From positions 1-17,439 of the forward strand of contig JBFIBB010000046.1 of the NCBI GenBank assembly GCA_041582695.1: 17,439 nt of DNA. Direction: 5' to 3'. Below, piece by piece: positions 1 through 7,230 of the stretch; the stretch's first letter is position 1; every line of letters starts with the position of its first letter. The DNA is from JAWKWH01 sp041582695 (lineage in GTDB: Bacteria > Pseudomonadota > Alphaproteobacteria > Rhizobiales > Rhizobiaceae). Under the pieces are notes generated by a model. It saw only the letters and a program-made list of their open reading frames with translations. It ran no database searches and was not told where the DNA came from. The position numbers and the translations under genes are program-made.

Positions 1-324
1 CAGTGGTCGCCAACGACCGGTTTTCGAGCCGCACTGCAGCGCCAGACATTATGCTTATGCAGAAGAATTCGTGCCGCGTGCACACGCAGCGTGAAATCTG
101 AATTCACCATAAGGGCTCGGAGCTGCCCGATGCCGACGCAGCACACCACCGCGTTCGGGCCGCATGAGACCTGCCGTTCGCCGCAAACGCCAAACTCCTT
201 ATCTTTAGCCGTTTCTGGCGATCCCGAGACATTCGCGCTTCAGCAGGCGACGTTCATGTCGAATGCCACGAACTCGGGCTCCGAGCCCTTAGTGTCGATT
301 GCTGCGTACCGAACAGATGACCGC
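1..324. other. Non-coding stretch, no gene recognised
   Basis: I see no convincing gene here on either strand. Open frames are short, lack ribosome binding sites and have no recognisable motifs. A small perfect hairpin (GGGCT-CCG-AGCCC) lies near 276-288. The stretch leads directly into the decayed aldo/keto reductase remnant, so it may itself be eroded coding DNA. Confidence 0.5.
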
Positions 325-507
325 ATGTCGCGCAAACCGGCCATTGACCGGGAGCGTGGCGGCCGACTGCATAGGGGGCATCTCGTCTCGAATGACGATG
401 CCCCCGGCGCGATAGAGGCGGAAATTAAGGCCGGGTACCCGCATATCGACACGGCATCAGGATATCGGAACGAAGAGGCCGTTGGCGCGGGTACCCCATG
501 CGGGTAG
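325..507 (+). pseudogene. Aldo/keto reductase N-terminal remnant
   Basis: From an ATG at 325 one frame reads like the start of an aldo/keto reductase. It contains SNDDAPGAIEA, then KAGYPHIDTASGYRNEEAVG, which matches the family pattern around the catalytic Asp (HIDTA) and catalytic Tyr (GYRNE). The strand-1 region before it looks damaged: the usual LGxGVWQ segment is shortened. The frame stops at 505-507, shortly after the GYRNEE motif, so roughly the last 200 residues of a normal 270-residue enzyme are missing. No continuation appears in the other frames before the next gene. I read it as a dead 5' fragment. That it derives from an AKR is fairly secure; its former substrate is unknown. Confidence 0.6.
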
Positions 508-560
508 TTCGCACGGCATGCGGTGCCGTAGTGTTGGAATTCTTGATCAGGCGGATTTAG

Positions 561-576
561 GTTGTTGTTGTTGTTG
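561..576. repeat. GTT trinucleotide repeat
   Basis: Five consecutive GTT units lie about 50 bp upstream of the short-chain dehydrogenase start. It is a simple-sequence tract in non-coding DNA. Nothing shows a function. Confidence 0.6.
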
Positions 577-625
577 CGAGCAGGGGCGGTCATAGGCCCC
601 GATCGGTCACTATAGAAAGCGCCGC

Positions 626-1468
626 ATGTCCCACCCCGCTCTTACTTCTGACTCTGTCGCTGTCGTCACCGGAGGTGCCGCCGGAATTGGTCTTGCCGCC
701 GCTCGTGAGTTTGCCCGACTCGGGATGCGCGTTGCCATTGCGGACAAACGTGCTGACCTTCTGGAACCCGCAGCCGCCCGTCTGCGGGAAGCTGGCGCGC
801 CCGAGTTGTTTGCCTGCGCGATGGATGTTTCGGATTTTGCAGAGGTGACCGCCTTCGAGCGCGAGGTCGCGGACAGGTTTGGCGGCACCGACGTTCTAAT
901 GAACAATGCTGGCATTCAGCCCGGCAGCACCATGTTTGGCCCAACGGGCGCCTGGCGGCGTATCCTGGACGTCAATCTCTGGGGCATCATCCACGGCTCC
1001 CAGGTCTTTGGTCCCCGAATGATCGAACGCGGACGTCCCGGCGCGATTATCAACACGGGCTCGAAGCAAGGTATCACAACCCCGCCCGGAGACCCGGCCT
1101 ATAATGTCGCCAAAAGCGCCGTCAAAACCTTCACGGAAGCCCTTGAGCACGAGTTGCGCAATACGGACGGAGCGCAGATCAGCGCGCACTTGTTGATACC
1201 GGGCTTCGTCTTCACGGACCTCACCCGTCGCGACCGGACCGAGAAACCCGCCAGCGCCTGGACGCCGGAGCAAACCGCCGCCTTCATGATGGAAAGCCTG
1301 AACAAGGGCGATTTCTACATCCTCTGTCCCGACAATGATGTGTCCAGGTGGCTGGACGAAAAACGCATGGCCTGGGCCATAGGTGACATCATCGAGAACC
1401 GCCCGCCCTTGTCACGCTGGCACCCCGACTTTGCCGACGCTTTTGCGGATTTTCTCAAGGGCGACTGA
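626..1468 (+). CDS. Short-chain dehydrogenase/reductase (SDR)
   Basis: Predicted cytosolic NAD(P)-dependent oxidoreductase of the classical SDR family, 280 residues. Visible motifs are TGGAAGIG (15-22, cofactor binding), an acidic residue D40 at the end of the second strand that suggests NAD, NNAG (93-96), and catalytic S146, Y159 and K163 in the YNVAK motif with the usual Ser-Tyr spacing of 13. The C-terminus is longer than the 250-residue norm, with a tail rich in Trp, Asp and Phe. The start at 626 gives the expected short leader before the first strand. No good Shine-Dalgarno sequence precedes it. It is convergent with the aldolase end of the catabolic operon, so it may belong to the same pathway or be unrelated. 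The substrate cannot be inferred. Confidence 0.88.
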   Translation: MSHPALTSDSVAVVTGGAAGIGLAAAREFARLGMRVAIADKRADLLEPAAARLREAGAPELFACAMDVSDFAEVTAFEREVADRFGGTDVLMNNAGIQPGSTMFGPTGAWRRILDVNLWGIIHGSQVFGPRMIERGRPGAIINTGSKQGITTPPGDPAYNVAKSAVKTFTEALEHELRNTDGAQISAHLLIPGFVFTDLTRRDRTEKPASAWTPEQTAAFMMESLNKGDFYILCPDNDVSRWLDEKRMAWAIGDIIENRPPLSRWHPDFADAFADFLKGD

Positions 1469-1777
1469 GCGTGCGTCACACAGATGCTGATCCTGATCGC
1501 GGAGGACTTGCTGGTAGCCATGATTGCGACCAGCGGATCAACTGCTGGTGATACCATCCAATTTGATAGAAAAGCGCGAAGCCGGTTCGGAGATCAGTAG
1601 TGTATTGAAATCTTCCGAGAATCTCCACCACTGCTGTCTGACGTCACAGCGTCTCGGCGGCTAGCTTCGAAGTCGGCTACGAAAGCTTCGGCGTATCGTG
1701 CGTCATCTTTGACGCCTCCGAGCCTGTGCCAAAAGTAGCCGCTCCTCTGCTCAGCTGCTTGGGAACCAGCGCTATTT
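1469..1777. other. Intergenic region between convergent genes
   Basis: This 309-bp gap separates the 3' ends of the + strand dehydrogenase and the - strand aldolase. It contains a 6-bp perfect stem with a 4-nt loop at 1700-1715 (GCGTCA/TGACGC) without a T-run, which might contribute to ending transcription. A 38-codon frame at 1484-1600 has no support. I see no RNA gene or repeat. Confidence 0.5.
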
Positions 1778-2551
1778 TCAATTTACATTGCGAAATCGCT
1801 CCCGAAGGTCTGATAATCCATCCACCAGCACCGCCAGATCAACACCGATGGCCGTAAAGCTGGTGCCAAGAGCGATGCAGCGACGGGTGAAATCCTCGTC
1901 CAGCGAAAGAATTCCAACCGGGATTTTCCATGAAACCAGTCGCGTGATCGCATCTTCGATTGAAGCGATGACGTCAGGATGGCCGGCTTGCCCCGGATAC
2001 CCCATGCTGGCCGCCAAATCGGCAGGACCGATGAACACGCCATCGACACCCTCGACATTCGCAATCGCTTCAAGTTGCTGCAGGGCGGTGGCTGTCTCGA
2101 CTTGTACAATCAGGCATAGTTCATCTTCGGCGCGGGTCGCATATTCCTTGACCTTGCCGAACCGGCTGGCGCGCGTGATCCCGGCCATGCCACGAATTCC
2201 GCGCGGCGCATAGCGCATTGCGGCGACGGCTGCGCGCGCCTCGTCTGCCGATTGGACATAGGGAAGCAGAAGGGTCTGCGCACCCATGTCGAGCAGGCGC
2301 TTGATCAGCACCACGTCGTTGACCGCAGGCCGAACCACGGCGGATACGTTCGGATAACCCATGATGGTTTGCAGCGCTGGCAGGACTTCGGTCACCTCGA
2401 CCGGCGAATGTTCAGTCTCGATCAGGATCCAGTCATAGCCGCAGTTCGCCAGCGTTTCACAGACGGTATTTCCGCCGATGGCGTTCCAGACGCCGATCTG
2501 CGGTCGGCCTGCCTTTAGCGCGACCTTGAACTTGTTTCTGATGATATCCAC
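1778..2551 (-). CDS. HpcH/HpaI-family aldolase
   Basis: Predicted class II (metal-dependent) aldolase of the HpcH/HpaI family, which reversibly splits 4-hydroxy-2-oxo acids into pyruvate and a carbonyl compound. With the GTG start at 2551 it has 257 residues, the usual family length. The family signature is present: catalytic His in IETEHSP (H48), Arg in AVVRP (R74), metal ligands in QVET (E152) and GPADLAASMG (D178). An ATG further upstream (2620) would place 23 atypical residues inside the uspA-like gene, so GTG is preferred; AAAGG lies about 9 nt before it. It is the last gene of the - strand run, 44 bp after the UspA gene. A pyruvate-releasing aldolase beside a ThDP/acylating dehydrogenase pair suggests both act on 4-hydroxy-2-oxo acids. 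The exact substrate is unknown. Confidence 0.88.
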   Translation of the reverse strand: MDIIRNKFKVALKAGRPQIGVWNAIGGNTVCETLANCGYDWILIETEHSPVEVTEVLPALQTIMGYPNVSAVVRPAVNDVVLIKRLLDMGAQTLLLPYVQSADEARAAVAAMRYAPRGIRGMAGITRASRFGKVKEYATRAEDELCLIVQVETATALQQLEAIANVEGVDGVFIGPADLAASMGYPGQAGHPDVIASIEDAITRLVSWKIPVGILSLDEDFTRRCIALGTSFTAIGVDLAVLVDGLSDLRERFRNVN

Positions 2552-2595
2552 CTGCGCTGACCTTTTGCGCCCTCCCTGCGTCGCGGAGGCTTGTG

Positions 2596-3003
2596 TTATC
2601 TTAGCACGAGCACCGCACACGGCGCACGACGAACGACCCGCGAGGCTGTGGAACCGAGGAAATAATCTTGCAGCCCCGGGCGATGAGAGCCGACGACGAT
2701 CAAGTCTGCCTTGCAGGTCGAGGCAAACTCGCGAATCGCGACGCCCGGATTTCCTCGGACGACGACGGCCTCGAGGTCTGGCTGATCTTTGCCAAGGGCG
2801 GCCAGCCGGTCCTTCACTTCGCCGATTAATTTGGTCTCTGGCTTCACCGTCACGTATTCGGCGACATAACTCGGGACCTGCTCGACCACGCTGAGCAACG
2901 TAATCTTACCGCCTTCGGCCAGCAGGCTCCGCGCGAACTGGATTGTTCCGGGGATATCACTATCGTGGTCCAACGCCACAGGTAATAGAACGTTCTTGAA
3001 CAT
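2596..3003 (-). CDS. Universal stress protein, UspA family
   Basis: Small cytosolic nucleotide-binding protein of 135 residues, a single Usp domain. The start MFKNVLLPVALD and the C-terminal ATP-binding loop GSHRPGLQDYFLGSTA (105-120) are typical. The loop has the GSHRP form found in UspF/UspG- and TeaD-like members rather than the longer GSHGRTG form. The start is supported by GGAGA 8 nt upstream. It lies 51 bp after the ThDP enzyme gene and 44 bp before the aldolase gene, so it is probably co-transcribed. Usp proteins are found next to TRAP transporters; TeaD is known to modulate the ectoine transporter TeaABC. A role in tuning this locus's TRAP uptake or metabolism by ATP state is plausible but inferred. 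Confidence 0.9.
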   Translation of the reverse strand: MFKNVLLPVALDHDSDIPGTIQFARSLLAEGGKITLLSVVEQVPSYVAEYVTVKPETKLIGEVKDRLAALGKDQPDLEAVVVRGNPGVAIREFASTCKADLIVVGSHRPGLQDYFLGSTASRVVRRAPCAVLVLR

Positions 3004-3054
3004 CGGCTTTCTCCGATAGGGGTTATCGACCCTGTGGTTGGCGGGCGCCAGGCG

Positions 3055-4848
3055 TCACGTCGAAACGTGACTGACTTTCTTGTCAGGCGAGTAGATGTCG
3101 AGGATGTTCCAGTGCCCTGTTGTCGGCGTTGGGTTGTTGATCATAGGCACATCCAGAACTGTCGGCTTGCCGCTTGCAATCGCCGCTTGCAGCGCGGGCA
3201 GCAGTTCGTCGGCAGAGGTCACGCGCAACCCATCAGCCCCATAAGCGCGCGCAATCTCGGCATAGCCGGGGCCGTTGGTCGGTGCCTCGGCGCTACCGGG
3301 GAATGTCGTGCCGTAGGTCAGACCGTAGTGCGCCTTTTGCAGGCCCGCGATGGTGCCGAAGGCGTTGTTGTTCATCACCAGCCAGACGATGCCGAGGTTC
3401 AGTTCGACAGCCGTGGCGAGCATCGATGGGTTCTGGCCAAAACCACCGTCGCCCACGAGGCTGATGACCACCCGGTCCGGTGCGGCCAGTTTCGCGCCGA
3501 TGGCCCCCGGCGGGCCGAAGCCCATGGTAGCAAAGCCGCCGGGCGTCAGGATCGAGCCCGGCGTCAGGATGTCGAACTGCTGGCCCACGCCGTTCTTGTT
3601 CCAGCCCACGTCCGTGGTGATGATCGCATCCTCAGGCAGCGCCTTGCGGGCGTCCGCCAGAATGCGTTCCGGCATCATGGGGAAGGCCGCGCTGGTCGCC
3701 ATCTCGCGGTTGCTTTCCTTGAAGCTGGCACGGAATGCGGCGATCTCGGCTTTCTTTTCCTCTCGCGCGAAGCCATCCGGATACATCTCCTTCGCCACGC
3801 GTGTCAGCACGCGGAGCGCCGCCTTCGCATCCGCCACAGCGCCGATCTTGGTCGGGTAGTTGCGGCCGATCTCCTGCGGTTCAATGTCGATGTGGATGAC
3901 TTTCGTCACGTCAGATTCACTGCCGATGTTGAAGGTGTATCCCGGATACCAGCTGGAACAGTCGGCCTCCTTGAAGCGCGTGCCGACAGCAAAGACATAG
4001 TCGGCGTTCAAGCAGGATTGGTTGACCAGAGACGTGCCCCAGAACCCCGTCATGCCCATGACCAGCGGGTGATCGTCGCGCAGCGCGCCCTTGCCCATCA
4101 GCGAATGAGCGATGGGCAGGCCCATATGCTCGACGAAGGCGCCCAATTCTTCGCTGGCCTTCGCCAGAAGGATGCCGCCCCCCACATAGGCAACCGGGCT
4201 TTCCGCCTTGGCGAGCGCTTCGACGATCTCGCGCGCGGTGTCGTCATCTATGGACGGCTTCTTCAGGGCGCGCGTGTTCTGCGCGACCCGGTCGAAGCTG
4301 TGGGACGGGATCACCTCGGAGAAAATATCCATCGGGACATTGACCAGCACCGGACCGGGCTGGCCGCTTTCGGCCAGATGAAACGCTTTCTCGAGGATCT
4401 CCGACATCAGGTCTGCTCGGTCCACCCGCCAAGCGCGTTTGACGAAGGGGCGATAGATTTCCCACTGCGCCGCATCAGCGTGCAGGTTGACCTCCTGATG
4501 CGGGTGCTTGCCGTAGTAATGCGTCGGGATGTCGCCTGCGATCACCACCATCGGAATGCAGTCGAGCGCGGCGTTGGCGACACCGGTGGCGCAGTTGGTC
4601 AGCCCGGGTGAAAGGTGGCTCAGCACCACCGAGGCGCGACCCTGCACCCGCGCATAAGCATCCGCCGCGTGGCTGGCGATCTGCTCATGGCGGACCGTAA
4701 CGAAATCGATGGGGCTTTCGGCCAAAGCAGCCAGAACTGCGATATTCGTGTGCCCGCATAATCCAAAGACATGGGTAACTTCGCGCCGTTCAAGGAAATC
4801 GACGATATGCTCGGCAACAGTTTTGCCGTCCAATTTCGAGCCGTCCAT
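3055..4848 (-). CDS. Thiamine-diphosphate-dependent enzyme (2-oxo acid decarboxylase/carboligase type)
   Basis: 597-residue cytosolic enzyme of the acetolactate synthase/benzoylformate decarboxylase/Xsc superfamily. The N-terminal PYR domain (about 8-175) carries the catalytic Glu in VRHEQIASHAADAYAR (E55). A central Rossmann-like domain spans about 200-350. The C-terminal PP domain holds the ThDP/Mg motif GDGGFGQNP (466-474) followed by NNN (493-495). ATG 4848 is preferred over GTG 4851 because AGGAGG lies 7 nt before it; ATG overlaps the dehydrogenase stop as TGATG, implying translational coupling. Pairing with a CoA-acylating aldehyde dehydrogenase suggests the product is an aldehyde, hence 2-oxo acid decarboxylation. 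Alternatives are a C-C hydrolase (as in inositol catabolism) or an acetyltransferase like Xsc. Subfamily and substrate are not determined. Confidence 0.9.
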   Translation of the reverse strand: MDGSKLDGKTVAEHIVDFLERREVTHVFGLCGHTNIAVLAALAESPIDFVTVRHEQIASHAADAYARVQGRASVVLSHLSPGLTNCATGVANAALDCIPMVVIAGDIPTHYYGKHPHQEVNLHADAAQWEIYRPFVKRAWRVDRADLMSEILEKAFHLAESGQPGPVLVNVPMDIFSEVIPSHSFDRVAQNTRALKKPSIDDDTAREIVEALAKAESPVAYVGGGILLAKASEELGAFVEHMGLPIAHSLMGKGALRDDHPLVMGMTGFWGTSLVNQSCLNADYVFAVGTRFKEADCSSWYPGYTFNIGSESDVTKVIHIDIEPQEIGRNYPTKIGAVADAKAALRVLTRVAKEMYPDGFAREEKKAEIAAFRASFKESNREMATSAAFPMMPERILADARKALPEDAIITTDVGWNKNGVGQQFDILTPGSILTPGGFATMGFGPPGAIGAKLAAPDRVVISLVGDGGFGQNPSMLATAVELNLGIVWLVMNNNAFGTIAGLQKAHYGLTYGTTFPGSAEAPTNGPGYAEIARAYGADGLRVTSADELLPALQAAIASGKPTVLDVPMINNPTPTTGHWNILDIYSPDKKVSHVST

Positions 4849-6257
4849 CACGCCACCTCCTGTCCGTAGAATTCACCGAATAGCTCTTGTTCCGAAGGTC
4901 GATCTTCGGGGATCGGGCGGCTGACCCAAGTGTAATTCATCATGTGTTTCATGGTGACATTTTCGTTGGTGATGTTGCCGCCCCAAATGCCGCAACCAAG
5001 CGAACTGGTCATCGGCATGCCATTGGTCCACGCACCGGCATTCGCCTTGGATTGCGGTTGACGCACCATCATCCGGCTGACCGGGGCCAGGCGGGCCAGA
5101 CGGTCGATGTGATCGTCGTTGTGGCTGTAGATGCCGCAGGAGTGGCCCTTGCCGCCGGTGTCGTAGATCTGGTGCACCGTTTCCAACGCGTCTTCGAACG
5201 TCTCGAAATGGTAAAGCGCCATCAGTGTCGTCAGCTTTTCCTTGCTGAACTTGTGCTCGGGCCCGATCTGGCCCTGGTTTTCCACCATAAGGAATTTACG
5301 ATCCTCGGGGATCGAGAACCCCGCCACATCCGCCGTCTGCTGCGGACGGCATGCAATGGTCGGAAAGGTCCGGTTGCCCTTCTCGTCCCACATCGCTGCC
5401 TCGAGCATCGCCTTTTCCTCGGCGCTGCAAAGATAACCGCCTTCGGCTTCCAGCGCCTTGACCATTTTGTCGTAGATCGAGCGTTGAATGATGATATTGC
5501 CATCCGCCGAACAACCCGAACCGAAATCCGATGTCTTGGAAATGCGGGTGTTCTGGGCCGCGATCTCGATATCGGCCGTTTCGTCGATAACGATGGACGA
5601 GTTGCCCGCGCCCACGCCATAGGCGGGTTTGCCCGAAGAGTATGCGGCCTTCACCATCGGCTTACCGCCGGTTGCCAGCGTCAGATCGCAAATCTCCATC
5701 AGGTGCTGGGTGAGCGGGATCGAGGGATGCCGGATCGACTGGAAAAGATCCTCGGGTGCGCCAACGGCTTGGCACGCTGCACGCATGATCTCGACCATTT
5801 CAAATGTCGTGTTTGCTGTCCGAGGGTGTGGTGAGAAGATGACGGCATTGCGCGCATTGGCTGCAGAAACACCGGTTACGGGCGGTGTCATTGCCGGGTT
5901 AGTCATCGGGATGAGCGAGGCGATCACGCCGGCGGGCTTGGCGTATTTGACCAGCCCGCGCGCCTCGTCCACCTCGACGATCCCCGTCGAGGGCGTGCGC
6001 AACACGTCGCGCAGGACCATGTGGATCTTGAAACGCTTGCCGGGGCGGCCGTCACGGTCGCCGATGCCGCTTTCGTCGACACCCTTCTGCGCCAGCCGTG
6101 TAAAGGACTTCTCGTTGCCCGCGTACCAGGCAATCGCCTGGCTTAGACGGTTCAGGTTTTCTTGGCTCCAGTCCTCGATCTCGGCCATGGCAGCGCGGGC
6201 GCGGCTCAGCATTTCAGCGGCCAGTTGGCGTTCCTCTTCGGTCAGATCTCTTGCCAT
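4848..6257 (-). CDS. CoA-acylating aldehyde dehydrogenase (SauS/EutE-like)
   Basis: 469-residue NAD(P)-dependent aldehyde dehydrogenase that should oxidise an aldehyde to an acyl-CoA. It fits the acylating branch (EutE, PduP, AdhE N-domain, sulfoacetaldehyde dehydrogenase SauS). Visible are LIPMTNPAMTP (115-125), ATGG (195-198), SGKPAYGVGAGN (208-219), and catalytic Cys C249 in GSGCSADGN. The general-base Glu of hydrolytic family members is not seen at the usual place. The C-terminus carries GGNITNENV (427-435). The start at 6257 has AAGGGGA just upstream; an in-frame extension to 6332 would overlap the previous gene and is rejected. It sits 25 bp after the TIM-barrel gene and its stop overlaps the ThDP gene start. 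Automated pipelines would probably call it sulfoacetaldehyde dehydrogenase; no other sulfonate gene is nearby, so I do not adopt that substrate. Confidence 0.88.
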   Translation of the reverse strand: MARDLTEEERQLAAEMLSRARAAMAEIEDWSQENLNRLSQAIAWYAGNEKSFTRLAQKGVDESGIGDRDGRPGKRFKIHMVLRDVLRTPSTGIVEVDEARGLVKYAKPAGVIASLIPMTNPAMTPPVTGVSAANARNAVIFSPHPRTANTTFEMVEIMRAACQAVGAPEDLFQSIRHPSIPLTQHLMEICDLTLATGGKPMVKAAYSSGKPAYGVGAGNSSIVIDETADIEIAAQNTRISKTSDFGSGCSADGNIIIQRSIYDKMVKALEAEGGYLCSAEEKAMLEAAMWDEKGNRTFPTIACRPQQTADVAGFSIPEDRKFLMVENQGQIGPEHKFSKEKLTTLMALYHFETFEDALETVHQIYDTGGKGHSCGIYSHNDDHIDRLARLAPVSRMMVRQPQSKANAGAWTNGMPMTSSLGCGIWGGNITNENVTMKHMMNYTWVSRPIPEDRPSEQELFGEFYGQEVA

Positions 6258-6282
6258 TTGGCATCCCCTTCGTTCATTTCGT

Positions 6283-7158
6283 TCAGGCTGCGAGTTGCTG
6301 GGCTTCGCGGCGTTTGGATCGGGCTTCGCCAAAGTTTGCCTTGGCGTGTTTCAGGCAGCGGCGAGCATGTTCTTCGAACCCAAGTTCGGCCACGCGGGCT
6401 TGGTTTGGCAGTTCGATGGAGTAGTTCATCGGCGGGCAGCGTTCGATGATGCCTGCAAAGTCGATCCAGCCCTCTCCGGGATAGAGCCGCGCATCACGGG
6501 CCAGCTGGATCATGCCCTCGCGCGTATCTGCGATACCCGGCAGGCAATCGGAAATGTGCAGGAAGTGCAGCCACTCTGGAGGCACATGCAACAGTTCGCC
6601 GATATCGACGCGGCTCAAATGCAGGTACAGCGTATCAACCAGGATGCCGCCATTGGGCTGGTCGGCCGCGCGCACGATGTCGAGCGCCTCGTCGAGCGTG
6701 CGCAGGCGGGAGAAGGACGGGAATTCCAGATCAATGGTTAAACCATAGGGCGCGGCCAGGTCGCAGGTCTCGGCATAGGTATCAAGGATGAAGTTCCGGT
6801 CGTCCCGGCGCGGGGTCCAGGCCGACATGATCATGTGCCGCGCGCCAAGTTCTCCGCCCAATTCCAGGGCCGCCTCGAAGTCACGCGGATCGCAGTCCTC
6901 GGTGATCCGGGCCAGCTCGATGTCGAGCACCGAAATCCCGGTTGTGGCCAGCGCCGTCTTCGTCGCCTGTACTTGCGCTGTATCAAGCGGAGATTGGCTG
7001 AACTCGCCTGGCACGTTCATCGTGATGAAGCGGGGGCTGACGGCGTCATAACCCGCACGCGAGGCGATGTAGACCAACTCGGCCGGTGTGCAGTTGATCA
7101 GTGTAAGATGAGCCAGCGAATAGAGTGGCTCCTCGGAAAAGTGGTGCGGTTTTGGCAT
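6283..7158 (-). CDS. Sugar phosphate isomerase/epimerase-like TIM barrel (AP endonuclease 2 family)
   Basis: 291-residue cytosolic (beta/alpha)8 protein of the xylose-isomerase-like/AP_endonuc_2 family, which includes isomerases, epimerases and dehydratases (IolE, 3-dehydroshikimate dehydratases). The four metal ligands appear intact: E145 in TIDLEFPSFS, D175 in GILVDTLYLH, H201 in LHISDC and E249 in YSIELPNQ. A PGEGWIDF loop sits at 227-234. An in-frame GTG at 7167 lies within the Shine-Dalgarno sequence, so ATG 7158, with GGAGG about 8 nt upstream, is the real start. It is the first gene after the internal promoter/operator at 7199-7227 and leads the dehydrogenase and ThDP genes. Because the fusion protein's barrel has lost these ligands, this protein is the better candidate for the cluster's isomerase or dehydratase step. 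Confidence 0.85.
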   Translation of the reverse strand: MPKPHHFSEEPLYSLAHLTLINCTPAELVYIASRAGYDAVSPRFITMNVPGEFSQSPLDTAQVQATKTALATTGISVLDIELARITEDCDPRDFEAALELGGELGARHMIMSAWTPRRDDRNFILDTYAETCDLAAPYGLTIDLEFPSFSRLRTLDEALDIVRAADQPNGGILVDTLYLHLSRVDIGELLHVPPEWLHFLHISDCLPGIADTREGMIQLARDARLYPGEGWIDFAGIIERCPPMNYSIELPNQARVAELGFEEHARRCLKHAKANFGEARSKRREAQQLAA

Positions 7159-7198
7159 TTGACGCACCTCCCGACTCGATCTGCGCTCTATGTCGTAT

Positions 7199-7227
7199 GT
7201 TTTACAAAATATCTGATGTTTTGTAAA
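7199..7227 (-). promoter_or_regulatory. Operator dyad inside a predicted internal promoter
   Basis: A perfect inverted repeat (TTTACAAAA, 9-nt spacer, TTTTGTAAA) spans 7201-7227 in the 63-bp-plus gap between the citryl-CoA-lyase-like gene and the TIM-barrel gene. On the - strand TTTACA (7227-7222) and TAAAAC (7204-7199) are 17 nt apart, resembling a sigma-70 promoter whose spacer is the operator. The core CATCAGATA flanked by AAAA/TTTT recurs upstream of dctP. GntR/FCD repression is the likely mode; this is inference from the repeat and its position. Confidence 0.65.
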
Positions 7228-7230
7228 TGA

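Noticed and set aside
1484..1600. 38-codon frame beginning MLILIAEDLLVAMI, reminiscent of a response-regulator start
   Set aside because: The similarity is only a few residues, the frame stops at once and the pattern could be chance.
3034..4611. Long open frame of 525 codons on + opposite the ThDP gene
   Set aside because: It is antisense to a gene with clear ThDP motifs; its sequence is Arg/His/Asp-rich with no family pattern, as expected of GC-rich shadow frames.
4848..6257. Assignment as sulfoacetaldehyde dehydrogenase with a sulfonate pathway
   Set aside because: The acylating-dehydrogenase family fits, but no sulfoacetyl-CoA hydrolase-like, sulfite-handling or sulfonate-export gene is present in the window.
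4887..6741. Two long + strand frames (315 and 370 codons) opposite the dehydrogenase and TIM-barrel genes
   Set aside because: Both are antisense to well-supported genes and show no domain pattern.
7201..7227. Dyad considered as a transcription terminator of the citryl-CoA-lyase-type gene
   Set aside because: The stem is AT-rich with a 9-nt loop and its core is duplicated upstream of dctP, which fits an operator better.
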